A stretch of DNA of 64,000 nt from RI-231 sp041394905 (lineage in GTDB: Bacteria > Acidobacteriota > Terriglobia > Bryobacterales > UBA6623). Positions 9,071-18,700 of this stretch are shown piece by piece. Within the stretch, counting starts at the first letter, position 1, and each line of letters begins with the position of its first letter. The stretch is taken from NCBI GenBank assembly GCA_041394905.1, contig JAWKHJ010000003.1:1-64000 (forward strand), written 5' to 3'. The position numbers and the translations under genes are program-made. The notes below the pieces were generated by a model. It did not search any database. It saw only the letters and a list, made by a program, of their open reading frames with translations, and was not told the origin of the DNA.

Positions 9071-9514
9071 ATGAAACTGCGCATCGCCTTCCTATCCGCG
9101 GCCCTGCTGGCCGCCGCCGCTTTGGCTTGGGCGGCCGGGCCGGACCTGACGCACGCCAAATGCCCGATCGTGGGCGGCCAGGCGATGGCATCCTCCTCGG
9201 TAGACTACAAGGGTGGAAAGGTATACTTCTGCTGCGCCGGCTGCGACGAGACGTTCAAGGCCGACCCGAAGAAGTACGCCGCGAAGGCGAACTATCAGCT
9301 CTTCGTGACCGGCCAGGCCAAGCAGATCGCGTGTCCGCTGGCTTTTGAGGCGGTTAGCCCAGGTCTGACCGCCAAGGTAGGAGACGCCACAGTCGGCTTC
9401 TGCTGCCCGAGCTGCAAGGACGAGATTGAGAACATGGCGGACGACGACGCTAAGATTGAGAAGATTTTCAACGACGAAGCGTTCGCGAAAGCGTTCAACG
9501 TCGTCCCGCAGTAG
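9071..9514 (+). CDS. exported YHS-type metal-binding protein
   Basis: 147 residues with a good signal peptide (residues 1-22, ending AWAAG). A YHS/TRASH-like zinc- or copper-binding domain follows: CPIVGG at about 33, YKGGKVYFCCAGCDETF, then DPKKYA. A second degenerate Cys repeat (ACPLAFEAV ... GFCCPSCKDEI) gives a duplicated layout. A clear Shine-Dalgarno AAGGAG lies at 9057-9062, 8 nt before the ATG. Such proteins are inferred to handle metals in the periplasm; no partner gene is next to it. Family assignment is fairly sure, function is not. Confidence 0.78.
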   Translation: MKLRIAFLSAALLAAAALAWAAGPDLTHAKCPIVGGQAMASSSVDYKGGKVYFCCAGCDETFKADPKKYAAKANYQLFVTGQAKQIACPLAFEAVSPGLTAKVGDATVGFCCPSCKDEIENMADDDAKIEKIFNDEAFAKAFNVVPQ

Positions 9515-9587
9515 AATCGCCGCCTTCGCTCAGCGCCAGAAATCGTTATCATCGGATACGGGCGTTCTGTTCGCCTGATGTTCGCTC

Positions 9588-12236
9588 GTGTCCCTCGCCG
9601 CACAACCCGCCGCTCCGCTGACCCGAGACGAAGCGCTAAAGCTCGTCGAGAGTGGAGCCACACTCGTCACCGGCAACGACCGGCTGGCGCGCTTGCTGCG
9701 GCTGGCCTACCACGACCAGCGCCGCGCCGCGGGCGAGACTGCCTGGGCGAGCCCGCACGTCCATTCATGGGCGGTTTGGATGGACCGCCTGTGGAGAGAC
9801 CTAGTCTACCGTTCTACCCAAGCGCTGCCACAGAGACTGAACGCGGACCAGGAACGTGCGCTGTGGGAGCGCATGATCCGTCGGCGAGAGAGCCAGGAAA
9901 AGCCGCTGCTTTCCGTAGAAGCGACGGCGGAGACGGTACGCGCGGCGTGGCGGCTGACGGTGGAGTGGCGGCTGGATCGCGGCGTTTTGGAGGCGAGCGA
10001 GTCCGACGACGTGCGGGCGTTTGCGCTTTGGAGCGCGGATTTCGAGCGCGCGTGTGCCGAGGAGGGCTTTCTGGACTCGGCGCGAGCGGTGGAGCTGCTG
10101 ATCGAGCGCAGCGCCGCGTTCGCGAACGAGGCGCCGGTCCTGCTCGCTGGTTTCGACGTTTATACCCCTCAGCAAACGGCGCTGCTCGATGCGTTCCGGC
10201 GCGCGGGTGTCGCGGTGCGGACGGTGGGCCCACCGCCGCGGCAGGAGCGCGTGGCGCGCAAGGTGGCTTGCGAGACGCGGCGCGACGAGGTGCGGGCGGC
10301 GGCACGCTGGGCAAAACGTCTGGCTGACGCCGAGCCGGAGGCGCGGATCGCGGTGGTAGTCCCGGGCCTGGGCGCTCGGCGGCAAGAGGTCGAGCGAATC
10401 TTTCGTGAGGCGTTCGATGCGGAGGCGCTGATGCTGGGCGCGGCGCCGCGAGAGGACGCTTTCACGATCGCGGCGGGGCTCCCGCTAGCGCGCTATCCGC
10501 TGGTGCATTCGGCGTTGACAGCGCTCGAGATGAATCCTGACGGCATGCCGTTCTCCACCTTTGCGGCGTGGCTGCGCGGACGCGGGCTGCCCGGTGGACG
10601 CAGCGAGCGGAGCGCGCGCGGGTTGCTGGACCGGAAATTGCGCGACAAGGGCGTCTCGTCGGTGACGATGCGCGGTTTGTCGTCGTGGCTCAAGGAGACG
10701 CCGAAGCTGGGCAAGGCGATGCGGCGCTGGGCAAAGCGCTTTCGCAATCTGCCGGCGGAACAGAGCCCGGCGGAGTGGACGGACTCCTTCTCCGCCCTGC
10801 TCTCGGCGCTGGGCTGGCCCGGCAGACGCAAGCCTTCAGGCGAGGACTTCCAAGTGGTCGAGAAGTGGAACGACTTCCTGGGCGCCTTCGCCGCGCTGGG
10901 CGCCACGGTCGACACGATGCGCTTCGACGAGGCGCGCCGCACGCTCGCGCGCATGGCTCGGCAGACGCCGTTCCAGCCCGCAACCGGGCCGTCGCGAGTC
11001 GAAGTGATGGACCTGCTCGAATCCGCCGGGGCCGAGGCCGACCACCTGTGGGCGATGGGTATGGATGACGAGAGTTGGCCGGCGCCGGCGCGTCCGAATC
11101 CGTTCCTGCCGATCAAGCTGCAACGCGAACGGGGTTTGCCGCACGCTTCCGCCGAGGTCGAGTTGGCTTTCGCGCGGGTGGAGACCCAGCGGCTGCTCGA
11201 AAGCGCGCCGGACGTCGTGCTCAGCTATGCCACGGCCGAAGAGGATCGCGCGCTGTCGGCGAGTGCGCTGATCGCCGCGTTGCCCGAGGGCAAGCTCGAA
11301 CGGCTAGCGCCTCTCACCGAGCCCAGCCTGATCGCGCGCCTGTACGCCGGAGCGAAGATCGAGCCCCTGCTCGAAGATGCAGCGCCGCCGGTCGAGTCTG
11401 GGCAGCAGGCGCCGGGCGGCAAGTCGATCTTCGAGTTCCAGGCGCACTGTCCGTTCCGTGCGTTCGCGACGCTCCGCCTGGGCGCGAAGGAGCTGCGCAC
11501 GGCGGACCCGGGGCTGGCGGCTTGGGAGCGCGGCCACTTGGTGCATGACGCGCTCGAGTTCGTTTGGGATGAACTGCGCGACTCGCGGGAGCTCGAGCGG
11601 CGTTCGCAGGAAGCACTGACGCAGCTGATCCGCGGCGGGGTGGACCACGCCATGGCGAGCCTGCTCGAGAGCCGCCGCGAAGCCCTGCCGCCGCGTTTCG
11701 AGCAAGTGGAGCGCGCGCGGCTGGAAGATTTGCTGCTCGAGTGGCTCACGATCGAGCGCGAGCATCGCGGTGACGCCTTCCGCGTGGCCCAGGTCGAGAA
11801 GGAGCTCGAGACCAAGATCCGCGGTATTGCGGTCAAGCTGCGCATCGACCGCATCGACGAACTCGAGGACGGACGCCAGCTCATCGTCGACTACAAGACG
11901 GGCGAGACCAAGAGCAAGGAGTGGGACAAGGAGCGCTCGATCGAGCCGCAGTTACCGCTTTATGCCATCTCGCACGAGTCGAAGCTGGGGGGCGCGCTGT
12001 TTGCGAAATTGCGTGCGATGGATTCGGGGTTCCAAGGTGCGGTTGCGCCGGCAATCTCGATCAAGGGCGCGGACAAGAACCAGGACGCGTTCGAAGAGCG
12101 CGTGGAACTATGGCGGCAAAATCTGGAGGCGATCGCGCAGGAGTACCTCGACGGCGAAGCGGCGGTCGACCCACGCGACAACAAGTGCGGCTATTGCCGG
12201 CTGCCGGCGCTTTGCCGCAAGGATGACCGCGCATGA
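9588..12236 (+). CDS. AddB-like PD-(D/E)XK nuclease with Fe-S-type cysteines, DNA repair
   Basis: 882 residues from a GTG start. The N-terminal two thirds resemble the inactivated helicase fold of AddB / the 'probable DNA repair protein' group. The C-terminal RecB-type nuclease domain carries GHLVHDALEFVW, the metal Asp-Lys motif in IVDYKTGE and QLPLYAI. One Cys precedes the nuclease (FEFQAHCPFRAF) and a CGYCRLPALC cluster closes it, the C-(long)-CxxC-x5-C spacing of the iron-sulfur staple in AddB-type nucleases. Its stop overlaps the start of the next gene (ATGA), encoding an AddA-like helicase-nuclease. Together they should form a double-strand-break end-processing complex, like AddAB in place of RecBCD. 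Confidence 0.88.
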   Translation: MSLAAQPAAPLTRDEALKLVESGATLVTGNDRLARLLRLAYHDQRRAAGETAWASPHVHSWAVWMDRLWRDLVYRSTQALPQRLNADQERALWERMIRRRESQEKPLLSVEATAETVRAAWRLTVEWRLDRGVLEASESDDVRAFALWSADFERACAEEGFLDSARAVELLIERSAAFANEAPVLLAGFDVYTPQQTALLDAFRRAGVAVRTVGPPPRQERVARKVACETRRDEVRAAARWAKRLADAEPEARIAVVVPGLGARRQEVERIFREAFDAEALMLGAAPREDAFTIAAGLPLARYPLVHSALTALEMNPDGMPFSTFAAWLRGRGLPGGRSERSARGLLDRKLRDKGVSSVTMRGLSSWLKETPKLGKAMRRWAKRFRNLPAEQSPAEWTDSFSALLSALGWPGRRKPSGEDFQVVEKWNDFLGAFAALGATVDTMRFDEARRTLARMARQTPFQPATGPSRVEVMDLLESAGAEADHLWAMGMDDESWPAPARPNPFLPIKLQRERGLPHASAEVELAFARVETQRLLESAPDVVLSYATAEEDRALSASALIAALPEGKLERLAPLTEPSLIARLYAGAKIEPLLEDAAPPVESGQQAPGGKSIFEFQAHCPFRAFATLRLGAKELRTADPGLAAWERGHLVHDALEFVWDELRDSRELERRSQEALTQLIRGGVDHAMASLLESRREALPPRFEQVERARLEDLLLEWLTIEREHRGDAFRVAQVEKELETKIRGIAVKLRIDRIDELEDGRQLIVDYKTGETKSKEWDKERSIEPQLPLYAISHESKLGGALFAKLRAMDSGFQGAVAPAISIKGADKNQDAFEERVELWRQNLEAIAQEYLDGEAAVDPRDNKCGYCRLPALCRKDDRA

Positions 12237-15200
12237 GGCCGGCGGACCACGTACAACGCGAGACGGCGCTCGACCCGGCGCGGTCGTTCATCGTGCAAGC
12301 GCCGGCAGGTTCGGGCAAAACCGAGCTGCTGATCCAGCGCTATCTGCGGCTGCTCTCGACGGTCGAGAAGCCGGAAAGCGTGGTGGCCATCACATTTACG
12401 CGCAAGGCCGCGGCGGAGATGCTGCGGCGCGTGCTCGAAGCGCTGGCCGACGCGCACGGCAAGGAACCAACTGAAGAGCACAAGCGCCAGACCTGGGCGC
12501 TGGCCAAGGCCGTGCTCGACCGCGATGAGCAGAACGACTGGCGTATCGAGGAGAATCCGCGGCGGCTGGAGATCCAGACGATCGACGCGCTGAGCTTGCA
12601 GTTGGTCAGCCGCATGCCGTGGCTGTCGCGCATGGGTCCGCGGCTCGAGATGGTGGACGATGCGACGGAGATGTACGCCGAAGCCGGCCTCCGCACCGTC
12701 GCACTACTCGAAGAAGAGCGCTACACGCACGCGGTGGAACGGCTGCTGCGGCACGTAGACAACAAGCAGACGCGCTTGGCGAAGCTGATCGCGAACATGC
12801 TGGGCCGCCGCGAGCAGTGGCTGCGCCACTTGATCCAGAACGACATCGGTCGGATGCGCGCGCAGTTCGAGCAGTCACTCGAACGCGGAGTAGAGCGGGC
12901 TCTGAGGGAGTTGGCGAAAGTGACGCCCCCGGCCGTGCTCACAGAGGCGCCCGGGCTGATGCGGTTTGCTGCGGCGCAGTTGCGCGCGGACGGCCGGGAC
13001 GCGAGCGTCCTCGACCCCGCAGCGGCGTTCGAGGGGACGCCGAGCGGACGGCTCGAAGAGCTGCCCTTCTGGCTGGGCGTGCAAACGCTGCTGCTGACGA
13101 GCAGCTACGACCTGCGCAAGAGGGTGAACAAGGGGCAGGGCTTCCCGACGACAAACAAGGCGGAGAAGCAGCGGATGGAGAGTCTGCTCGAAGACCTTCG
13201 CGGGGCCGACGATTTCGTCGAGAAGCTCAAGCGCCTAAAGGACCTGCCGCAGACGCGCTACAGCGACGAGCAGTGGACAGTGATCGAGGCGTTGCTGGAG
13301 ATATTGCCAGCGGCGGCGGGACAGCTGCGGCTGGTCTTCGGCGAGCGCGGGTTGGTCGACTTTTCCGAGCTGACGACGGCCGCGTTGCATGCGCTCGAAG
13401 ATGGGCAAGGCCCGAGCGACCTCGCGATGGCTTTCGACCGCAAAATCGAGCATCTGCTCGTCGACGAGTTCCAGGACACGTCGCAATCGCAGATGGCTCT
13501 GCTCGAGAGGCTGACCGAGGGGTGGACGCCGGGAGACGGGCGCACGGTGTTTCTGGTGGGCGACCCGATGCAGTCGATCTACCGCTTCCGCGAGGCCGAG
13601 GTCGGACTGTTCCTGCGAACGGTCAAGAGCGGCCTGCCGACGGTCGAAATCGAACCGCTGCGGCTGACGGTGAACTTCCGCTCGCGCAGCAACATCGTGG
13701 GCTGGGTGAACGAGACGTTCCCCACGGTCTTCCCTGCCGAGGAGGATATTGCCAAGGGGGCGGTACGCTTCGCGGAGTCGGCATGCGCGAGCGAGGAGGC
13801 CCCGGGGCCAGATGTGGAGGTTCATCCGTTCTGGGACCCGCAGGGGTCGACGGCGGAGGGCCAGCCGGAAGCGGAAGCGGCGAAGGTGGTGGAGATCGTC
13901 GAACGGGCACGCGCCGCGAACAAGAGCGTGGCCGTGCTGGCGCGGGCGCGGACGCACCTGCCGCACATCCTGGCCGCACTGCGCCAGGCGGGACAACGCT
14001 ACCGGGCGATCGAGATCGACCCGCTGGCGACGTCGCCAGCCGTGCTGGACTTGATGGCGCTGACGGCGGCGCTGCTGCATCCGGGCGACCGCGTCTCGTG
14101 GCTGGCAGTGCTGCGCGCGCCGTGGTGCGGCCTGAGCTTGGCGGACTTGCACGCGCTGACGGGCGATGCGCTCAAAGCCGCCTTGCCGGAACTGATCGAA
14201 GACGCCGTGCGGCGCGAGCGCCTGAGCGAAGACGGCCGGCGGCGGCTGGAGCGCCTGCGCGCCGCCATGGCAGCGCCGCGCCAACGCACGCTGCGCGCCT
14301 GGGTGGAAGGCGTTTGGCTTCGGCTGGGCGGGCCGGCGACGGTGCGCAACGAGGCTGGTTTGGTAGACGCGGAGGCGTACCTGGACCTGCTGGACAAACT
14401 CGACGAAGGTTGCGACGTGGATCTGGACCGGCTGAAGGTGCAGGTTGCGAATCTGTTCGCCGCGCCCGACCCCGGCGCCGGCGACGCGATCGAGGTGATG
14501 ACGATCCACAAGGCGAAGGGGCTCGAGTTCGATGTGGTGATCGTGCCAGGCCTAGGCAGGCGTGCGAAGGGCGACGACGAGCAGTTGCTGCTGTGGCTGG
14601 AGAGTCCGGCCGACGAGAGGGGCGGCGAGCCGGAACTATTGCTCGCGCCGATCAAGTCTGCGGCGACGAAGGAGAACCCAATCTACAATTTTGTGCAGTC
14701 GCGCGAGGGCGAGAAGGAGCGGCACGAACGGCAGCGGCTGCTCTATGTGGCGGCGACGCGCGCCAAGAGCGAGCTGCACTGGTTGGGGGCGGTGAAGATC
14801 GACAAGAATGGCGCGGCTGGCGAGCCGGGCAAAGGATCGATGCTGCACTTGCTGTGGCCGCGGGTCAAAGAGACGTTCCAAAGCCCCTTCGAGACGGACG
14901 AGGCGCTGGTGGACGAGACGCGGAAGCCGCAGCCCTTGCGCAGGCTCGCCTCAGACTGGGAGGCGCCGCAATTGGAGACGCCGGCCTCGGAGGACGAGCG
15001 CAAACCGGTCGACCGCTACCGCTGGGAAGGCGAGCGGGCGCGGCTCGCGGGGACGGTCGTCCACGACCTGTTGCAGGAGATTGGCCGCGAAGGCGCGCAG
15101 GCGTGGTCGGCCGAACGCGTGCGGTCCGTGCGTCCGCGCTTCGAGCGGGCGCTGCGGTCGGCTGGAGTGCGCAAGCACGACTTGGAAGAGACCGTCGACA

Positions 15201-15577
15201 TGGTGGAGCGCGCGGCGACGCGTGCGCTGGAAGACGAACGCGGACGCTGGATTCTCGACGGGAACCATGAAGAGGCCTGGAGCGAGGTCTCGCTCGCGGG
15301 CATGGACGGCGGCAAGGTGATCGAGCGTCGGATCGATCGCACGTTCATCGACAAGGACGGCGTGCGCTGGATCATCGACTTCAAGACGAGCGATTACACG
15401 CGCGAGGACGTCGAAGCGTTCCTGCGAACGCGCATGGAAGCGTATCGCGAGCAGATGGAGCAGTACCGCTCGCTGTATCGGCGCCTGGAGAGCCGTCCAG
15501 TGCGCATTGGCCTATATTTTCCGTTGCTAGGCGCTTGGCGCGAGTACGACGCACAAGCCGACGCGGCGAAGGTCTGA
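12233..15577 (+). CDS. AddA-like UvrD-type helicase with C-terminal RecB nuclease domain
   Basis: 1114 residues. Superfamily 1A helicase motifs appear in order: Walker A AGSGKTELL (about 25-33), motif Ia ITFTRKAAAEM, motif II VDEFQDTSQSQ (about 407), motif III FLVGDPMQSIYRFR, motif IV region LTVNFRSRSNIV, motif V MTIHKAKGLEFDVV and motif VI RLLYVAATRAKSEL. The C-terminus has a RecB-family nuclease: GTVVHDLLQEIG and IDFKTSDYTRED. All catalytic residues look intact. It overlaps the AddB-like gene by 4 nt and is followed 4 nt later by rmuC, making a three-gene repair operon. Role: ATP-driven unwinding and resection of DNA ends for homologous recombination. Confidence 0.93.
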   Translation: MRPADHVQRETALDPARSFIVQAPAGSGKTELLIQRYLRLLSTVEKPESVVAITFTRKAAAEMLRRVLEALADAHGKEPTEEHKRQTWALAKAVLDRDEQNDWRIEENPRRLEIQTIDALSLQLVSRMPWLSRMGPRLEMVDDATEMYAEAGLRTVALLEEERYTHAVERLLRHVDNKQTRLAKLIANMLGRREQWLRHLIQNDIGRMRAQFEQSLERGVERALRELAKVTPPAVLTEAPGLMRFAAAQLRADGRDASVLDPAAAFEGTPSGRLEELPFWLGVQTLLLTSSYDLRKRVNKGQGFPTTNKAEKQRMESLLEDLRGADDFVEKLKRLKDLPQTRYSDEQWTVIEALLEILPAAAGQLRLVFGERGLVDFSELTTAALHALEDGQGPSDLAMAFDRKIEHLLVDEFQDTSQSQMALLERLTEGWTPGDGRTVFLVGDPMQSIYRFREAEVGLFLRTVKSGLPTVEIEPLRLTVNFRSRSNIVGWVNETFPTVFPAEEDIAKGAVRFAESACASEEAPGPDVEVHPFWDPQGSTAEGQPEAEAAKVVEIVERARAANKSVAVLARARTHLPHILAALRQAGQRYRAIEIDPLATSPAVLDLMALTAALLHPGDRVSWLAVLRAPWCGLSLADLHALTGDALKAALPELIEDAVRRERLSEDGRRRLERLRAAMAAPRQRTLRAWVEGVWLRLGGPATVRNEAGLVDAEAYLDLLDKLDEGCDVDLDRLKVQVANLFAAPDPGAGDAIEVMTIHKAKGLEFDVVIVPGLGRRAKGDDEQLLLWLESPADERGGEPELLLAPIKSAATKENPIYNFVQSREGEKERHERQRLLYVAATRAKSELHWLGAVKIDKNGAAGEPGKGSMLHLLWPRVKETFQSPFETDEALVDETRKPQPLRRLASDWEAPQLETPASEDERKPVDRYRWEGERARLAGTVVHDLLQEIGREGAQAWSAERVRSVRPRFERALRSAGVRKHDLEETVDMVERAATRALEDERGRWILDGNHEEAWSEVSLAGMDGGKVIERRIDRTFIDKDGVRWIIDFKTSDYTREDVEAFLRTRMEAYREQMEQYRSLYRRLESRPVRIGLYFPLLGAWREYDAQADAAKV

Positions 15578-15581
15578 GACC

Positions 15582-17126
15582 ATGGAGATGATTTTGGAGC
15601 TCCCTACGATTCTGCTCGGCGCCATTCTCGCGATCCAAGTTGCATTCGCGATCGTTTGGATCCTGACGCGGCGCAAGGTCAACACCGAAGAAGCGGCGCG
15701 TCCGGTGATCGAAGAGCTGCGCTCGGCGGAGAAGCGCTCGGAAGAAGCGCTCGAGCGCGAGCTGGCCAAGGGCCGCGTGGACGGCAGCCGCCAGTCGCGC
15801 GAACTTCGCGAAGAGGTGGGCCAGCGCATCGACGCCCTTCGAGACGCCACCGACAAGAGCGCCCGCGACATGCGAGCGGAGGTGAGCGAACAGCTCGAAA
15901 AATTCCGCACCAGCTTGTCGGAAATGTCGCAAACCCAGGAGAAGCGGCTAGAGAAAGTGCGCGAGACGCTCGACCTGAAGGTGAAGGAGTTGCAAGAGTC
16001 GAACGCGCAGAAATTCGACGCGATGCGCATGGGCACGGGCGAGCAGCTCGAAAAGTTTCGTACGAACTTGTCGGAGATCTCGCAATCGCAGGACAAGCGA
16101 CTGGAGAAGGTGCGCGAGACTCTGGACCTCAAAGTGAAGGAGCTACAGGAGTCCAACGCGCAGAAGCTCGACGAAATGCGCAAGACGGTCGACGAGAAGC
16201 TGCACGGAGCGCTCGAAAAGCGGCTAGGCGAGTCGTTCAAGCAGGTGAGCGAACGGCTGGAGGTCGTCCACAAGGGGCTGGGCGAGATGCAGTCTCTGGC
16301 CAACGGCGTGGGCGACCTGAAGCGGCTGATGAGCAACGTGAAGACGCGCGGGACGTGGGGCGAGATGCAGCTCGGGTCGCTGCTCGAGAACTTCCTGGCG
16401 CCGGACCAGTTTGCGTCCAACGTGGAGACCCTGCCGGGCTCGGGCGAGCGGGTCGAGTTCGCGATTCAGCTGCCGGGACAGGACAGCCATCGCGGGCCGG
16501 TGTGGCTGCCGGTGGACGCGAAGTTCCCGCAGGAAGATTACCAGCGGTTGCTCGAGGCGGAGGAATTGGGCGACGCGGTCGCGCTCGAGCAGGCGCGTAA
16601 GGGCCTGGAGCGAGCGGTACGGATCTCGGCCAAGGACATTGCGCGCAAGTACGTGAACCCGCCGCATACGACGGACTTCGCGATTCTGTTCGTGCCGGTG
16701 GAAAGCCTCTATGCCGAGCTATTGCGGCGGCCGGGCTTGGCGAACTCAATCCAACAGGAGCTGAAGGTGACGCTGAGCGGCCCGACGACGTTCTCAGCGC
16801 TGCTCAACAGCTTGCAGATGGGCTTCCGGACGCTGGCGATCCAGAAGCGCACGAGCGAGGTGTGGGAAGTGCTGGGCGCGGTGAAGTCGGAGTTCCACAA
16901 GTTTGGCGGCGTGCTCGACAAGGTGCAGAAGAAACTGCACGAGGCCAACAACGTGATGGAGGACGCCAAGAAGCGCAGCCGCGTGATGCAGCGCAAGCTC
17001 AAGGACGTGGAAGAGCTGCCGGAACGGCGCGCGGGCGAGCTGTTGGGCGTCGAGCCGCCGGCTTCTGCAGAAGCCGAACCTGAGCAGCCGAAGAAGGAGC
17101 GGGCGGTGGCGGGAACGCTCTGGTAG
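15582..17126 (+). CDS. rmuC: DNA recombination protein RmuC
   Basis: 514 residues: an N-terminal membrane helix (residues about 2-25), a long coiled coil (about 30-220), then the RmuC nuclease-like core beginning VKTRGTWGEMQLGSLLE and including VDAKFPQEDYQRLLE, NPPHTTDFAILFVPVE and LQMGFRTLAIQKR. RmuC limits rearrangements at inverted repeats and is thought to be a nuclease. It sits 4 nt after the helicase-nuclease gene, fitting a joint repair role. The coiled coil contains a nearly perfect 51-residue tandem duplication, described separately. The C-terminal tail is acidic/basic and variable. Confidence 0.93.
   Translation: MEMILELPTILLGAILAIQVAFAIVWILTRRKVNTEEAARPVIEELRSAEKRSEEALERELAKGRVDGSRQSRELREEVGQRIDALRDATDKSARDMRAEVSEQLEKFRTSLSEMSQTQEKRLEKVRETLDLKVKELQESNAQKFDAMRMGTGEQLEKFRTNLSEISQSQDKRLEKVRETLDLKVKELQESNAQKLDEMRKTVDEKLHGALEKRLGESFKQVSERLEVVHKGLGEMQSLANGVGDLKRLMSNVKTRGTWGEMQLGSLLENFLAPDQFASNVETLPGSGERVEFAIQLPGQDSHRGPVWLPVDAKFPQEDYQRLLEAEELGDAVALEQARKGLERAVRISAKDIARKYVNPPHTTDFAILFVPVESLYAELLRRPGLANSIQQELKVTLSGPTTFSALLNSLQMGFRTLAIQKRTSEVWEVLGAVKSEFHKFGGVLDKVQKKLHEANNVMEDAKKRSRVMQRKLKDVEELPERRAGELLGVEPPASAEAEPEQPKKERAVAGTLW
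15888..16193 (+). repeat. in-frame 153-bp tandem duplication inside rmuC
   Basis: Residues about 103-153 and 154-204 of RmuC are two copies of the same 51-residue coiled-coil block, each opening EQLEKFRT and containing KRLEKVRETLDLKVKELQES. The copies differ at about ten residues and at many third codon positions, so the duplication is not brand new. The unit is a multiple of three, so the frame is preserved, and it lengthens the rod rather than disturbing the nuclease core. Confidence 0.85.
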
Positions 17127-17132
17127 AGCGAG

Positions 17133-17689
17133 CTAGGACGGGAACAGCGGCCATTGTGCGAGCTTGGCGTACTGCGCTCCGGCCGGCGTGAGTTTGCTTT
17201 GGTAGAGCGCCCAGTGCGTGGGTTGGCAGGCGCCTAGCTCCAGCTGGGGTGACGCGCACGGCTTCGACGAGCTTCTTCCCCTGGCGGGGGTCGCGCAGGC
17301 GGGCGAGGGTAACGTGGCTCAGAAAGGCGCGTCGTTCCGGCTCGAAGCCGAGCTGTCGCGCGGCCTGCTCGATGCGTTGTTGAAACTGGGCGAGTGGCGC
17401 CGGCGTCGGTCCAACGGCAACCAGGATGCGTGGAGACCGCTCACTCGGCAGAAAGCCGAGGCGTTCCAGGCGAACCTCAAAGGGCTCTTGGAGCCGTTCG
17501 ACTTTTTCGAGCGCGGCGGTCATCTCGGCTAGGCGCTCTTCCGGCCATTCCCCGAAGAAACGCAGCGTCAGGTGCAGGGCCTCGGGACGAGTCCAGCGCA
17601 CGCCGGGCAGGCTCGCGAACACGCTCGACACTTCGGCGAGGCGAGCGCGGAGGCTCGTCATCCAAATCCAGCGCCGTAAACAGCCGCAA
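17133..17689 (-). pseudogene. thpR: RNA 2',3'-cyclic phosphodiesterase / 2'-5' RNA ligase family (ThpR/LigT), two frameshifts
   Basis: Three pieces in two frames reconstruct one protein. A TTG start at 17689 gives LRLFTALDLDDE; after a shift near 17654 comes LRARLAEV...RWTRPEALHLTLRFFGEW with the first HxT motif (HLTL), then FLSHVTLARL with the second (HVTL). A further shift near 17225-17235 restores a natural tail (HWALYQSKLTPAGAQYAK, ending at the TAG at 17133-17135). Both catalytic histidine motifs are present. The family hydrolyses 2',3'-cyclic phosphates on RNA. Because similarity runs straight across both breaks, they may be sequencing errors rather than decay. It is convergent with rmuC, 6 nt apart. 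Confidence 0.75.
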
Positions 17690-17710
17690 GCGAATAGCAT
17701 AGAGGAAGCC

Positions 17711-18538
17711 ATGGCTGCTCAGACCGACTTCGCAATCATTCCCACGCAGGAAGAGCTCGACCGCATCAATCGCGAGCTGCGCTTCTTTCCCGTTCACAAC
17801 GCCGCGCCGGCGACGCTCACCTCCAGCGAGATCGACGACTACAACCGCGACGGCTATCTGAAGGGCTTTCGGATCTACTCCGAGGCGGAGATTGCCGCGA
17901 TCCGTGGCGAGTTCGACAAGCTGCTCGCGCAGTACATGGCCGAGGGCAAAGATAGCTACTCCATCTCGTCCGCGCACCTGAAGCATGCGGTGGCATGGGA
18001 CATCCTGACGGAGCCGCGCATCGTCGCTTACGTGCGCGACCTGCTGGGCGAGGACGTGATCGGCTGGGGATCACACTTCTTCTGCAAGATGCCGCATGAC
18101 GGCAAAAAGGTCGCCTGGCACCAGGACGCGAGCTACTGGCCGCTCACGCCCACCAAGACCTGCACCGTGTGGCTCGCGATCGACGACGCCGACACGGAAA
18201 ACGCCTGCATGCAGTTCCTGCCTGGCTCTCACTTGACCGGGCACATCGCTTACGAGAAGAGCGACGCCGCGGAGGGCAATGTTCTCGATCAGACCGTCAC
18301 GGACGTAGAGCGCTTCGGCGCGCCGGTCGACGACGTCTTGCAGGCGGGTGAAATGTCGATCCACGCCGACTTGCTGTTGCACGGTTCGGAGGCCAATGAG
18401 TCGGACCGCCGGCGTTGTGGACTCACCCTGCGCTATTGCGCGGCCGATGTCGAGGCGCATCTTGGCTGGAACCAGAAAGGCGTAGTGGTCGCGGGGAAAG
18501 ACCACGCCGGCCATTGGGCGAACCGGCCGCGGCCGTGA
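17711..18538 (+). CDS. phytanoyl-CoA dioxygenase (PhyH) family Fe(II)/2-oxoglutarate enzyme
   Basis: 275 residues from the ATG preceded by AGAGGAAG. PhyH-family double-stranded beta-helix signals: FYFHV is absent, but HFFCKMPHDGKKVAWHQDASYW supplies the metal-binding HxD (H and D in WHQD), and the distal His is in HADLLLHGSEANES. The 2-oxoglutarate Arg is probably in RRRCGLTLRYC. These soluble enzymes hydroxylate or halogenate small molecules; many Acidobacteria and Planctomycetes carry several paralogues of unknown substrate. A single gene, divergent from the RNA-ligase gene. A weak inverted repeat follows (CTCCGA...TTCGGAG, 18542-18566) without a T-tract. Confidence 0.88.
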   Translation: MAAQTDFAIIPTQEELDRINRELRFFPVHNAAPATLTSSEIDDYNRDGYLKGFRIYSEAEIAAIRGEFDKLLAQYMAEGKDSYSISSAHLKHAVAWDILTEPRIVAYVRDLLGEDVIGWGSHFFCKMPHDGKKVAWHQDASYWPLTPTKTCTVWLAIDDADTENACMQFLPGSHLTGHIAYEKSDAAEGNVLDQTVTDVERFGAPVDDVLQAGEMSIHADLLLHGSEANESDRRRCGLTLRYCAADVEAHLGWNQKGVVVAGKDHAGHWANRPRP

Positions 18539-18700
18539 TCCTCTCCGAGTGAAACAGATATTCGGAGCGCGTGTCTACTTTTCGGGCTGGGCTTTGCGGC
18601 TAGATACCCTATTTGCGTTTGCTCGAGTGGCCAGTTGCCGTCTTACCGCTCACAAACGCAGGAATAAGCCGCGATGTTAGCTGCAGCCTGAGAACGCGCT

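Noticed and set aside
13235..14509. 424-codon open frame antisense to the AddA-like helicase gene
   Set aside because: Arg/Gln/His-rich product without motifs, inside a gene with complete helicase motifs.
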